A stretch of DNA of 64,000 bases from Ga0077555 sp033764055 (GCA_033764055.1 JANRJI010000119.1:62001-126000), one strand, 5' to 3'; shown: positions 53,167 through 62,509, counted from the first letter of the stretch. Translations and numbers: made by a program. Notes: generated by a model not told the origin, from the letters alone.

Positions 53167-53361
53167 GAGGTCTCCCTTGAAGTCCCGATTGCGAGCCGGG
53201 CCCGGCCCAGCGTGATCAATCTATTTGAGGATCGCATCGGATTAGATTCAAACTTTTCGTGATCGGACTTTAGTCTGAGACCGTGGTCCGAAGCGTTGCC
53301 GCCGTGCAGCAGCAATGGGCTGTGTGACATCGATCTTGGCGCCGATGACGGGAGAAGCGCC

Positions 53362-53811
53362 TCAGTCACGCGTCATGTACGTCCGATGACAACCTTTGCA
53401 GGTGACCGACAGCTCCTCGAACGCAGCCGTGAAAGCGGCGTGCCCCTCTCCCGCAGCTGCTGCAGCCCTGCTGGCGAGTTGCGCCATGCGCTCGCCTTGC
53501 GCCTGGAAATCGGCGAGATTCGTCCAGATCTCGGGCGCTGCTCGCGTCCGGGCACCGGCATGCGAGCCCTCTGGAAAGAGCTTCGCAGCTTCTGTCCAAC
53601 CGTTGGCAATCAATGTCATCTGTGCCGAGGCTCTGGCCGCATCGAACGCCCTTTCGCCCCGTGCCAGCTCCCGCGCCTCTTTGGTCGCCGCGCCAACCGC
53701 TTTCATGATCTTGCGCCGCAGGAGTATGGCGTCGTGGCCGAGCGCGAATTCAACTGTGCACACCCACAGGGCCGTGAGCACGGCAAGGGTTGACCACCTT
53801 GTTCTCGGCAT
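53362..53811 (-). CDS. cytochrome c' (class II c-type cytochrome), copy 2
   Basis: The product has 149 residues with a signal peptide (hydrophobic 8-22, GHDAI after it). The haem motif CKGCHRTY is at about residues 138-145. RRKIMKAVGAATKEARELARGE and APEIWTNLADFQAQG align with copy 1, and the two genes are tandem on the same strand 195 bp apart, so they arose by duplication. The overall identity is moderate, suggesting specialised roles. It is exported and haem-loaded by the Ccm system, not in view. Confidence 0.9.
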   Translation of the reverse strand: MPRTRWSTLAVLTALWVCTVEFALGHDAILLRRKIMKAVGAATKEARELARGERAFDAARASAQMTLIANGWTEAAKLFPEGSHAGARTRAAPEIWTNLADFQAQGERMAQLASRAAAAAGEGHAAFTAAFEELSVTCKGCHRTYMTRD

Positions 53812-54168
53812 GAACGCTCACCCTCGAAATAGCGAATGTCGAATACACGTTCGACTTCTACGGCATGTAAGGGTTTTGCCAAGTGTTGTGGTGGAAGGTT
53901 TGCCACACTCGTCGGACAACAGGTGGAAGCGGGTGCCACTGGCTGCCGCCTTCAGTGGAACCATCGCTTCGACGCAGGGATGCCCATCTTCTTGCTGCGG
54001 GAGCCCGGAGTGTTGGCTCCCGCCATCTGCCTCCCCTCGGGCCCATCCCCGAGCGATGTCGGAGCCAGGAGTGAACCCGATCGACCTCATGTCTCCGGCG
54101 TAGCGCTCGCATCTGGCGCTAGGCGCCGAAATCAGCCGCAATGTGGGCCAGACGCCAGATGCGCTGCA
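53812..54168. other. intergenic region with a GC-rich stem-loop
   Basis: This 357 bp lies upstream of the second cytochrome c' gene and downstream of the aminotransferase gene (both leftward). A perfect 9-bp inverted repeat (GCGGGAGCC / GGCTCCCGC, 9-base loop) lies at 53997-54023, about 150 bases after the aminotransferase stop, and could be its terminator. No gene was supported. Confidence 0.4.
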
Positions 54169-55371
54169 CTAGCGAAGGTTGCCGCAGAAGCGCTGGATCC
54201 GGCGACAGGCCTCCTCGAGGCTCTCGTTGTCGAGAGCGTAGGAGACGCGGAAGAACGGCGACATCGCGAATGCCGCGCCGTGCACCGCGGCGACACCTTC
54301 CTCCTCGAGCAGCGCCGTCACGAAATCCTCGTCGGTCTCGAGCCTCTTACCGGCAGCTGTCGTCTTGCCGAGCGTGCCCGCGCACGACGGGTAGACGTAG
54401 AACGCGCCCTCTGGCTTCGGGCACTTGATGCCCTTCGCCTGGTTCAGCATCGAGACGACGAGGTCCCGTCGCACCTTGAACTTCTCGTTGTTGATCGGAA
54501 TGAAGTCCTGAGGCCCGTTCAGAGCCTCGACGCCCGCCCATTGCGAGATGGACGACGGGTTCGACGTCGACTGGCTCTGCAGCTTGCCCATCGCCTTGAT
54601 CAGCGGCTCGGGGCCGCCGGCATAGCCGATACGCCAGCCGGTCATGCAATAGGCCTTCGATAGGCCGTTGACCGTCAGCGTGCGCTCGTAGAGCCGCGGC
54701 TCCACCTGGGCGATGGTGAAGAACTCGTGCCCGTCGAACAGCAGGTGCTCGTACATGTCGTCGGTCAGCACCCAGACATGGGCGTGCTTCAGCATCACGT
54801 CGGTGAGCGCCTTCATCTCGTCCTTCGTGTAGGCGGCCCCCGTCGGGTTCGACGGCGCGTTGAACATGAACCACTTGGTCTTCGGCGTGATCGCCTGATC
54901 GAGCACCTCGGGACGCAGCTTGTAGCCATCCTCCATCCGGCAGTTCGCGAACACGGGCTTGCCACCGGCGAAGAGCACGATATCGGCATAGCTCACCCAG
55001 CACGGCGCCGGGATCACCACCTCGTCTCCGGGGTTGATGGTGGCGCACAGCGCGTTGAACAGCACCTGCTTGCCGCCCGAGCCGATCGTGATCTGGCTGC
55101 GCTTGTACTCGAGCCCGTTCTCACGCTTGAACTTGGCGACGACGGCGTCCTTGAGCTCGGGCATGCCGTCCGGGTCGGTGTACTTCGTCTTGCCCGACTG
55201 GATCGCCCGGATCGCCGCGTCCTTGATGTTCTGCGGCGTGTCGAAGTCGGGCTCGCCTTGCGAGAGAATGATGATGTCCCGCCCCTGCGCCGCCAGCGCG
55301 CGGGCTTTGGCCGACACGCCCATGGTCGCGGACGGTGTGATCCGGTTGAGGCTGTCGGAGAAAAAGCCCAT
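54169..55371 (-). CDS. aatA: class I/II PLP-dependent aminotransferase, aspartate aminotransferase-like
   Basis: The product has 400 residues. The fold-type I signatures are LSQGEPDFDTP at about residues 36-46, GGKQVLFNAL, NAPSNPTGAAYT with the Asn that holds the PLP, and TVNGLSKAYCMTGWRIGY with the Schiff-base Lys and the carboxylate-binding region. The C-terminal RVSYA has the substrate Arg. The sequence is of the Ib aspartate aminotransferase type. The start at 55371 (MGFFSDSLNRI) is preferred, since longer frames have no homology-like start. Confidence 0.92.
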   Translation of the reverse strand: MGFFSDSLNRITPSATMGVSAKARALAAQGRDIIILSQGEPDFDTPQNIKDAAIRAIQSGKTKYTDPDGMPELKDAVVAKFKRENGLEYKRSQITIGSGGKQVLFNALCATINPGDEVVIPAPCWVSYADIVLFAGGKPVFANCRMEDGYKLRPEVLDQAITPKTKWFMFNAPSNPTGAAYTKDEMKALTDVMLKHAHVWVLTDDMYEHLLFDGHEFFTIAQVEPRLYERTLTVNGLSKAYCMTGWRIGYAGGPEPLIKAMGKLQSQSTSNPSSISQWAGVEALNGPQDFIPINNEKFKVRRDLVVSMLNQAKGIKCPKPEGAFYVYPSCAGTLGKTTAAGKRLETDEDFVTALLEEEGVAAVHGAAFAMSPFFRVSYALDNESLEEACRRIQRFCGNLR

Positions 55372-55516
55372 GGCACGTTGCCTTTCAGGGTCTCTGGCGT
55401 GGGTTTGCCGAGCCTCGCCCATTGCGAGGCGGCGCGGACCATAGGGGTATGTGCCGGACCGGGCAAGCCGTCAACGACACAGGCCTGGACCGCTGTCATC
55501 GCGGCGCCTTAGAGGT

Positions 55517-55546
55517 AGCTGTACGGGTCGATATCCACTATCAGGC
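55517..55546. repeat. direct repeat, outer copy (displaced priA 3' end)
   Basis: This copy begins with AGCTGTACGGGTCGATATCC and is 30 bp long. It matches 57800-57829 with two differences. On the minus strand it reads the old PriA C-terminus (VDIDPYSYL, TAA at 55511). Confidence 0.75.
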
Positions 55547-55557
55547 TGAAGATAGCG

Positions 55558-56151
55558 CTAGCGGTCCCGCCATGGACATTCCGCCCGCAATCTATCGACA
55601 TCACTCGTGCTAAGGCTCAATTGCTTTAGCTCGGCGGCGGTTGGTGGGCGGGGAATCCGCAACCAAAGAGTCCTATTCTCAAGCGTCAGAGTGTAATCCA
55701 AGTCATCGCGCGTGAAGTCGGCATAGCACCAAGCATCGTCCCAACGTTTAGACTCGCTACTTTTATACTTATGGCCGGCAGTAATACCCTTAAGGAAGGG
55801 GTTCCCGGTCTTCAAGGTGTCGCGCTTGATGGTGTTAAACAAGTTGACGCTTGTCATGATCTGCGCGCGTTTTGTGCCAGTCCCTTCTATCCCAGGATCA
55901 AAGACTTCAACTGGAAATGGTGCTTTCGTTCGATTATTGTGCCGATCGTTGGCCAGACTAACGGCAAATCCAATACTCACGATCACCAACGACAATGCAG
56001 CGGCTCCATAGAGGATAAGCTTTGCGGTAGCCTTGGCTCGCTCCTGGGCGTTGATAGCATCACGCTTATCCGCCTCGAGGCGGCCTGCGACTGCACTGAG
56101 ACGTAATGCTTCGTCGACTCTAGACATGTCTACTGTAACGCGCTCGTTCAT
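55558..56151 (-). CDS. single-span membrane protein of unknown function (island gene 2)
   Basis: The product has 197 residues and matches no family I know. Residues 1-44 are charged and helical (VDEALRLSAVAGRLEADK...), a single membrane helix spans about 45-67 (LILYGAAALSLVIVSIGFAV), and the remaining 130 residues form a soluble domain with Trp-rich segments (RWDDAWCYADF, NRTLWLRI) that would be outside the cytoplasm if the N-terminus is inside. Its ATG overlaps the TGA of the upstream island gene by four bases, so the two are translated together. Base and codon use are lower in GC than the flanks. Confidence 0.7.
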   Translation of the reverse strand: MNERVTVDMSRVDEALRLSAVAGRLEADKRDAINAQERAKATAKLILYGAAALSLVIVSIGFAVSLANDRHNNRTKAPFPVEVFDPGIEGTGTKRAQIMTSVNLFNTIKRDTLKTGNPFLKGITAGHKYKSSESKRWDDAWCYADFTRDDLDYTLTLENRTLWLRIPRPPTAAELKQLSLSTSDVDRLRAECPWRDR

Positions 56152-57692
56152 TTGGTCTTCCCCGGTTCGGTTAAGACGCCAGACAAGGGCCGACTGAGGT
56201 CCGCGAACTCCTTCTGGAATTTCTCCAGTGTAAAGTCGGTCACAGGAACGGGAACGGCAACTATCTCGCGCTTCGTTCTAATGACCTCGACTTCCTTTAT
56301 TATTGGTTTTGCCGTCCGATAATCCCGTAGTGCGGCCAGATATTGCAAAAGTCGCGGTTGACGTTGGTCATTCCGCGGCTGTTCGACATTTTCGGTGTCA
56401 GCTCGTTTCCGCAATAACTGCGAAACCATGGCGATCACAGCTCCCCCAATAGCGCCGAGTGCAGCAAGAGAACCAAACCATACTAAGGCGACCCCGCGAA
56501 CGTAAGACTGGGCTACTGTATGCGGCTCGGCGATAGTCCCAGTTATCCAACTGGATACGGGTGCAGCGATACGATGAATTTGCGAGCTGGCAGCCAATCC
56601 CCTATGTGTCTGCTGCTCATCGTCCAGCTCTTTCTTCAATTTCTCCCGACCTGAAACCAATTCCGGTAACTTGGCGAGTTCCTTTTCCTCTCGATCGTTG
56701 AGCGCCGCGAGACGCCTGTCCAGTTCCAATATCTTTCGTTGTCTATCCTGCATTAATCGGGAGCGTTCATCTGCGAGCTTGGACACCTCTCTACGTCTTT
56801 GTTCGTCGTCTTCCACGACTGTGTCCATTGACTTCCTCAGTAACATCTGTCGCTCGGACTCCAGCTTTTCTAGGCTTCCGCGATATCGCCCGCTCAATTC
56901 GGCCTGCTCTCGGAACGAACCGCTTCTATGGTTCGCCTGGCTGCGCTGCAAGTCCGCGACCTTCGCGGCATCCCCAGACTTGCGGGCTGCATCTATCAAG
57001 CGTTGAAAGTAACTGTTGGTATTTCGGGCCTTCTTTTCGGCTGCTGCCTGGCTGTCATGCTGCTCGGCTTTAGTACGCTCAATCCTCTTATCAAGCTCCT
57101 GGACACGTTCCTTGATTTCGGTAGACAGCGTATTGGATACTTGGCCCTGACGAATCTGATCCAATTGGCGGTCGATGGCGTCCAGATCTGCCTTAAATTG
57201 TGATTCAGCCTCTTCTCGCTGGCGGCCGAGCGCGGCTCTTTCCGCAGCGGCATCGCTATTGGGGTCCTTTATTTTTCCAGCCAATAAAACGAAATCGCGC
57301 TCTAGCTGACCAATTTTTTCCTTGCTCGCATTTATTTGCTGCATGCGGCCGTTGAAGCCCCGCTCAAGCGAGAAGAAGATGGTTTCAAATGTAATAAAAC
57401 TAACTAGGATAAGAAATCCAAGCGTTGCAAGCTTGACTCTCTTGCGGTCACTTTCCACAAAAAAAGTTGCTAGCGGGATCTTCGACAACTCTGCACAACT
57501 AACCATGACGAATCCGCCCCCGCCGAGCAAAAAGTCTGCAAAAGAATTCTGTCCAGTTGAATTCATTGTGAGAGCCATGCCCAACCCAAGGCTCACGGCG
57601 ATGATCTCGATGATCCAGGCAAGGATATATAGACGCTTTGCAAGTGCGGCCAAATATTCGCTGCGATCGTTCGTTGCCCCTATTGCCATCAT
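56148..57692 (-). CDS. polytopic membrane protein with long coiled coil, unknown function (island gene 1)
   Basis: The product has 514 residues from ATG 57692 (57689 also possible). Three membrane helices lie near residues 22-43, 54-78 and 86-108. A charged, heptad-rich coiled coil follows from about 115 to 365 (rich in Glu, Arg, Gln and Leu). A fourth membrane helix is at about 398-427 (ALVWFGSLAALGAIGGAVIA), then a soluble tail of about 85 residues. The coiled coil is held between membrane segments, so both ends are anchored. No enzymatic motif is visible. Low GC and rare-codon use suggest recent transfer. It could be a sensor, a membrane-disrupting effector or a phage-resistance component, but nothing in the sequence decides. 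Confidence 0.7.
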   Translation of the reverse strand: MMAIGATNDRSEYLAALAKRLYILAWIIEIIAVSLGLGMALTMNSTGQNSFADFLLGGGGFVMVSCAELSKIPLATFFVESDRKRVKLATLGFLILVSFITFETIFFSLERGFNGRMQQINASKEKIGQLERDFVLLAGKIKDPNSDAAAERAALGRQREEAESQFKADLDAIDRQLDQIRQGQVSNTLSTEIKERVQELDKRIERTKAEQHDSQAAAEKKARNTNSYFQRLIDAARKSGDAAKVADLQRSQANHRSGSFREQAELSGRYRGSLEKLESERQMLLRKSMDTVVEDDEQRRREVSKLADERSRLMQDRQRKILELDRRLAALNDREEKELAKLPELVSGREKLKKELDDEQQTHRGLAASSQIHRIAAPVSSWITGTIAEPHTVAQSYVRGVALVWFGSLAALGAIGGAVIAMVSQLLRKRADTENVEQPRNDQRQPRLLQYLAALRDYRTAKPIIKEVEVIRTKREIVAVPVPVTDFTLEKFQKEFADLSRPLSGVLTEPGKTK

Positions 57693-57791
57693 GATGGCTC
57701 GCCTCGTACAATTGAAGATGGCCCATGCCGACGGAACTAGAGCTATGTGCCTACATATCCGCAAATGGCATGTGTGGGATTCGAGGGCAAG

Positions 57792-60047
57792 TCACAAGAA
57801 GCTGTACGGGTCGATATCCACCGTCAGGCGCACGTCGCCCTTGACCTCGGGTAAGCGGGCCTCCCAGGCGCGGATGTAGGCCTGCACGTCGACGTCGCGC
57901 GGGGCCTTGAGCAGAAGCCGCCACCGGTGCCGCCCGCGGATCACGGCGATCGGCGCCTCGGCCGGACCCAGCACCTCGATCTGCTCGGCCGCCGGCGCCC
58001 GCCGAGCCACCTCGCGCGCGTAGGCCTCCGCCATCTCCTTGTGCTTGGCCGACACGACCAGTGCGACAAGCCGGCCGAACGGCGGCAGCAACGCCGACTG
58101 CCGCATGCGGATCTCGTAGTTGAGGAACGCCTCGCGGTCGCTGGCGATGATCGCCTGCATCACCGGATGGTCGGGGTTGTGCGTCTGCACGAAGCCGCGT
58201 CCGCGCGCGAACGAGCGGCCGGCGCGGCCGGTCACCTGATGCAGCAGCTGGAACGTCCGCTCGCCGGCCCGTGGATCGGCCCCCTGCGCGAGGCCGAGGT
58301 CGCCGTCGACGACCCCGACCGTGGCGAGGTCCGGGAAATGATGGCCCTTGGCGACGATTTGCGTACCGATGATGATGTCGGCCTCGCCCGCCTCGATCTT
58401 GCGGATGATCTCGCGCATCTCGACGAGGCCCGGAATGAGATCCGACGAGAGCAGCACCGTCCGCGCCTCGGGAAAGCGCTCGGCGACCTCCTCGGCGATG
58501 CGCTCGACGCCGGGCCCGCAGGCGACCATCGTGTCCTCTGCCTCGCACTTCGGGCAACGCTTCGGCAGTGGCAGCGAGAAGCCGCAATGGTGGCAGTGCA
58601 GCCTGTTGCGGAAACGATGCTCGACCAGCCAGGCCGTGCATTGCGGACAGTCGATCCGGTGCCCGCACGTGCGACAGAGGGTGAGCGGGGCATAGCCGCG
58701 CCGGTTGAGGAACAGCAGCGCCTGCTGCTTCCTGGCGAGCGTCTCGTTGACCGCCTCGACCAGTGGCGGCGCCAGCCACTTCCCCTTGTCTGGCGGTGTC
58801 TTGCGCAAGTCGATCGCCGTGATCTCCGGCAGCTCCGTTCCGGAGAAGCGTCCCGGCAGGACGAGGTGCCGGTAGCGGCCGGACCGGGCGTTGACGTGGC
58901 TCTCGATCGATGGCGTCGCCGAGGCCAGCACGATCGGCGCACGGCCGATGCTGGCCCGCACGATGGCCATGTCGCGCCCCTGGTAGTGAACCCGGTCCTC
59001 CTGCTTGAAGCCTGGATCGTGCTCCTCGTCGATGACGATCAGGCCGAGGTCGCGGAACGGCAGGAACAGCGCCGAGCGGGCGCCGACGATGCAGCGTGCC
59101 TCGCCCGTTGCGGCGGCACGCCAGGCTCGGCCCCGGTCGGCCGGCGACAGCGCCGAGTGCCATTCGGCCGGCGCACAGCCGAAGCGGGCCTTGAAGCGGT
59201 TCATGAACTGGCCGGTCAGTGCGATTTCCGGCAGCAGGATCAGCACCTGCCGCCCCTTCTCGAGCGCGTGCGCCACCGCCTCGAAGTAGACCTCCGTTTT
59301 GCCCGATCCCGTGACGCCGTCGAGTAGCGACACCGAGAACGCCTCCGCGTCGATGGCCGAGGCCAGCGCATGGGCGGCGGCGGCCTGGGTCTCGGATAGC
59401 TCGACGGTCGCATGGGTCGGCCGCGGCAGGGGGAACCGCTTCTCCGGGATCGCCACCTCCACGAGGCACCCCGCCTTGACGAGGCCATCGACCACGCCGG
59501 TGGTGCACGCGGCCTCCACGGCAAGTGCCGACTTCGCCCGCACGAGACCATCCCCGGCAACGTCGAGGGCGCGCTGGCGCTCGGGGGTCATGCGCGGCGG
59601 CAGCAGCGCGTCCGGCACCAGCGTCACCCCGAAGCGCGGCTTCTGCGGCTCGAACGCCGCCGGCGCGCTCATCATCATGCGCACGACCATGCCGAGCGGT
59701 CCGAGGGTGTACCTTGCCACCCACTCGGCGAACCGCAGAGAGGACGCCGGCAGCACAGGCACGTCGAGACGCTCGGTGACCGGCTTCATCTTCCGCGGGT
59801 CGACCGACTTGCCTTCGCCGACCGGCCGGTCCCAGACGACCCCCATCCTGACCTGCGGCCCGAACGGCACAAGCACGAAGGCTCCGGGCTCGACGTCGAC
59901 GTGAGCCGGTACGAGGTAGTCGTAGGTCTGGTCGAGCGCGACCGGCAGCAGCACCGGCACACGCGTCGGCGATGCCGTCCCGTGCTCCACGACGTCCTGA
60001 TCGAGCAGATCTTCCAAGCTGGCCTTCCCGGCGAGTGCTGGCGCCAT
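57792..60047 (-). CDS. priA: primosomal replication helicase PriA
   Basis: The product has 751 residues. The N-terminal 3'-DNA-end binding domain (DQTYDYLVPAHV) is followed by the helicase core: Walker A GVTGSGKTEVYF, VIDEEHDPGFKQED (DEEH box), VLASATPS. The zinc-binding insert has eight Cys (CRTCGHRIDCPQC, CHHCG, CPKC). QVTGRAGR is motif VI. PriA restarts stalled forks. The last codons (VDIDPYSFL) overlap the inner repeat of the adjacent island, so the natural 3' end has been replaced by a nearly identical copy without changing the length. Confidence 0.95.
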   Translation of the reverse strand: MAPALAGKASLEDLLDQDVVEHGTASPTRVPVLLPVALDQTYDYLVPAHVDVEPGAFVLVPFGPQVRMGVVWDRPVGEGKSVDPRKMKPVTERLDVPVLPASSLRFAEWVARYTLGPLGMVVRMMMSAPAAFEPQKPRFGVTLVPDALLPPRMTPERQRALDVAGDGLVRAKSALAVEAACTTGVVDGLVKAGCLVEVAIPEKRFPLPRPTHATVELSETQAAAAHALASAIDAEAFSVSLLDGVTGSGKTEVYFEAVAHALEKGRQVLILLPEIALTGQFMNRFKARFGCAPAEWHSALSPADRGRAWRAAATGEARCIVGARSALFLPFRDLGLIVIDEEHDPGFKQEDRVHYQGRDMAIVRASIGRAPIVLASATPSIESHVNARSGRYRHLVLPGRFSGTELPEITAIDLRKTPPDKGKWLAPPLVEAVNETLARKQQALLFLNRRGYAPLTLCRTCGHRIDCPQCTAWLVEHRFRNRLHCHHCGFSLPLPKRCPKCEAEDTMVACGPGVERIAEEVAERFPEARTVLLSSDLIPGLVEMREIIRKIEAGEADIIIGTQIVAKGHHFPDLATVGVVDGDLGLAQGADPRAGERTFQLLHQVTGRAGRSFARGRGFVQTHNPDHPVMQAIIASDREAFLNYEIRMRQSALLPPFGRLVALVVSAKHKEMAEAYAREVARRAPAAEQIEVLGPAEAPIAVIRGRHRWRLLLKAPRDVDVQAYIRAWEARLPEVKGDVRLTVDIDPYSFL
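57800..57829. repeat. direct repeat, inner copy (current priA 3' end)
   Basis: This 30-bp copy encodes the last PriA residues before the TGA at 57792. It differs from the outer copy at two adjacent positions (57822-57823). Confidence 0.75.
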
Positions 60048-60129
60048 TCGCGAGCGAATCGCATGGCTTTGCCTTGCAGCCTGAATTGTAGTCCATTGCG
60101 CCGGTTTCGAGGCGTCCAGCTGTGCGCGA

Positions 60130-60969
60130 TCATCCGCGCCGGATGTGCCGCACCAGAAACGCCGTGATCGCCTCCGCCACGGGACGCGGCGATGTCAGCG
60201 GGCCCATGTGCCCGGCGCCGGCGATCGTGCGGTGCTCCGCCGCCGGCAGTATAGCCGCCAGCCGGCGCGTCATGCGCTGGGTGATGTTCGGTGAGCGGTC
60301 GCCGTCGAGCACCAGGACTGGAACCGGGATCCGCGCCAGGGCTTCGCGAGATATTTGCGCCGCGTTGGTGGCGTTGGCTTCGGCGAGAATGGTCGGCGCC
60401 CGTCGCACGAGGTCGGCGCGGGCCGGCGCAGGGAGCAGCCCCCAGGGCAGCGCGCCATAGGCCTCGATGAAGCGCGCCACGCCCGCCTCGAGGTCGCCGG
60501 CCGCATACGAAGCCCGCAGCCCTTCGACCACGGCTGCGTCCCAGTCAAGGGCGGCGCAGTCGACTGGGTCCGCCGGATCGAGCACTGAAAGCACGATCGG
60601 CTCGAACAGAATGGCGGCATCGGCTCGCACGCCGTCGAGCAGCGTCTGGAGCGCGATCAGCCCGCCCATCGAGTGCCCGAGCAGCACGCGTGGGCCCTCG
60701 CCACCGACCTCGATGAGCGACCGCGCCAGCGCCACGGCCGCGGCGAACGGCTCGGCTCCCGGGCCGATGATCGATCGGCCGTCTCGCTCGAAGGCCGGCG
60801 CGGCGGTCCGGCCGACGACAGGTGCGATCAGGCCGGCCAGCCTGTCGAGAGCCCTCGGACCCGTCCCCGCGGCATGCAGCATCACGGCGAGACCGGGCCC
60901 GTCGCCGTGCTCGACGAGAAGGTCGCAGAGGGGGCCGCCAACGCGGGCTGGATCGGGCTGTCGTGTCAT
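60130..60969 (-). CDS. alpha/beta hydrolase
   Basis: The product has 279 residues. Features are AVMLHAAGTGPRA for the oxyanion region, LLGHSMGGLIAL for the nucleophile Ser (GHSMGG), the acid in LVLDGDRSPNIT, and the His in IAGAGHMGPLTSP. It resembles haloperoxidase/esterase-like hydrolases. The start at 60969 (MTRQPDP) is used; the longer frame runs toward the divergent monooxygenase gene 101 bp away. The substrate is unknown. Confidence 0.85.
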   Translation of the reverse strand: MTRQPDPARVGGPLCDLLVEHGDGPGLAVMLHAAGTGPRALDRLAGLIAPVVGRTAAPAFERDGRSIIGPGAEPFAAAVALARSLIEVGGEGPRVLLGHSMGGLIALQTLLDGVRADAAILFEPIVLSVLDPADPVDCAALDWDAAVVEGLRASYAAGDLEAGVARFIEAYGALPWGLLPAPARADLVRRAPTILAEANATNAAQISREALARIPVPVLVLDGDRSPNITQRMTRRLAAILPAAEHRTIAGAGHMGPLTSPRPVAEAITAFLVRHIRRG

Positions 60970-61070
60970 GGCGCGAGGCGTTGTCCCGTGCGCTGCGATG
61001 ATGGATAGTTCACACCCACACATGGCAGCCGCTGGGGCGGCTGTCACGCGCGGCAGGGAGGCATGCGGCC

Positions 61071-62336
61071 ATGGCAGTCGTTATCGCCGGTGCCGGCGTC
61101 GGCGGCTTGACGTTGGCGCTGAGTCTGCATCAGGTCGGCATCGCCTGCCGCGTCTACGAGACGGTCGACAGGCTCGAGCCGTTGGGTGTCGGCATCAACC
61201 TTCTGCCGCATGCCGTGCGCGAGCTTTCCGAGCTCGGCCTCGCCGACAAGCTGGCCGAGACCGCCATCCCGACCTCATCGCTTGCCTACTACTCGAAGCG
61301 TGGACAGCCGATTTGGTCGGAGGCGCGCGGCCTCGACGCCGGGTATCGCTGGCCGCAGTTCTCGATCCATCGCGGCGAGCTGCAGATGATCCTTTATCGC
61401 GCCGTGCTCGACCGGCTCGGATCCGACAGCGTGGTCACGGGCCACCATCTCGCAGGCTTCGAGCAGACGGGTAGCGGCGTGGCCGTTGGCTTCGTCGATC
61501 GGCACACCGGCGCATCCCGCGGCACCGCCAAGGGTGCCGTGCTGGTAGGCGCCGATGGAATTCACTCCGCTCTGCGTGCCCATTTCGTGCCGGGCGAAGG
61601 GCCGCCGAAGTGGAATGGTGCCATCCTCTGGCGCGGCGTCACCGAGGGTGACCCATTCCTCGACGGCCGCTCGATGATCATGGCTGGCCACGAGAGCCAG
61701 AAGTTCGTCTGCTATCCGATCTCCCGCAGGGCACACGATCGGGGCCGCGCCGTTCTCAACTGGATCGCCGAGCTCCGCTTCAGTCCCGACCAGGTCTGGC
61801 GCCGCGAGGACTGGAACCGGCCGGGCCGTCTCGATGAGTTCCTGCCGCGCTTCGAAAGCTGGCGCTTCGACTGGCTCGACGTGCCCGCTCTCGTCCGGTG
61901 CGCCAAGGCCTGCCTCGAGTATCCGATGGTCGATCGCGATCCGCTCCCGGCCTGGGGAAGCGGTCGGGTGACGCTGCTCGGCGATGCGGCGCATCCGATG
62001 TATCCGATAGGCTCCAACGGCGCCTCCCAGGCGATCCTCGATGCACGGATCCTGACCCGCGAGCTGTATGCCCGTGGCCTCGGCCCGGAGGCGCTCGAGG
62101 CCTACGCGGCAGAGCGCAATCCGGCGACGGCCCGCATCGTGCTCGCCAATCGGGGAAACGGCCCCGAGCAGGTCATGCAACTCGTCGAGCAGCGAGCACC
62201 CGACGGCTATGCCCGTATCGAGGACGTGCTCTCGCAGGCCGAGCTCGAGGAGGCGGCGGCCGGCTACAAGCGTCTCGCCGGCTTCGATCGAGAGGCGCTC
62301 AACGAGCGGCCCTCGATTGTCGCAGTCCGACGGTAG
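61071..62336 (+). CDS. FAD-dependent monooxygenase (aromatic hydroxylase type)
   Basis: The product has 421 residues. The FAD/NAD-binding GxGxxG motif is VIAGAGVGGLTLALSL at residues 4-19, LVGADGIHSALR is the DG motif, and VTLLGDAAHPMYPIGSNGAS is the GD motif with the conserved Pro. These make it a single-component flavin hydroxylase of the p-hydroxybenzoate hydroxylase class, resembling PhzS-like and salicylate-type enzymes. The cell uses NAD(P)H and O2. The absence of aromatic pathway genes leaves the substrate open. Confidence 0.9.
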   Translation: MAVVIAGAGVGGLTLALSLHQVGIACRVYETVDRLEPLGVGINLLPHAVRELSELGLADKLAETAIPTSSLAYYSKRGQPIWSEARGLDAGYRWPQFSIHRGELQMILYRAVLDRLGSDSVVTGHHLAGFEQTGSGVAVGFVDRHTGASRGTAKGAVLVGADGIHSALRAHFVPGEGPPKWNGAILWRGVTEGDPFLDGRSMIMAGHESQKFVCYPISRRAHDRGRAVLNWIAELRFSPDQVWRREDWNRPGRLDEFLPRFESWRFDWLDVPALVRCAKACLEYPMVDRDPLPAWGSGRVTLLGDAAHPMYPIGSNGASQAILDARILTRELYARGLGPEALEAYAAERNPATARIVLANRGNGPEQVMQLVEQRAPDGYARIEDVLSQAELEEAAAGYKRLAGFDREALNERPSIVAVRR

Positions 62337-62509
62337 ATCGGCCGGCGAGGATAGGCTCGGCAGGAGGCTGGATTGCGTTTTGCTGATGCCGGGGCCTACG
62401 CTCGACCTCGCTCGGTAGGAGCGAGCCGCTCGGCGATCGCAGGGGTCTCAGTCTCAGGCAGGTGCGGCTGCGTCGTGCGCTCCGATCGATCCACACTGGA
62501 GGAAACCAC

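Larger units (their letters stand above)
55517..57829. mobile_element. low-GC island inserted at the 3' end of priA, bounded by direct repeats
   Basis: About 2.3 kb of AT-richer DNA (stretches near 35% GC within a roughly 65% GC region) holds two overlapping unrecognised membrane genes. It is bounded by 30-bp direct repeats at 55517-55546 and 57800-57829 (28 of 30 identical). The repeat is the last codons of priA: the inner copy ends the functional gene as VDIDPYSFL, and the outer copy, beside the aminotransferase, reads VDIDPYSYL then stop. This is what site-specific integration into a gene 3' end leaves behind, with the element restoring the gene. No integrase or transposase is present, so the element is a remnant or was moved in trans. 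Confidence 0.7.
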
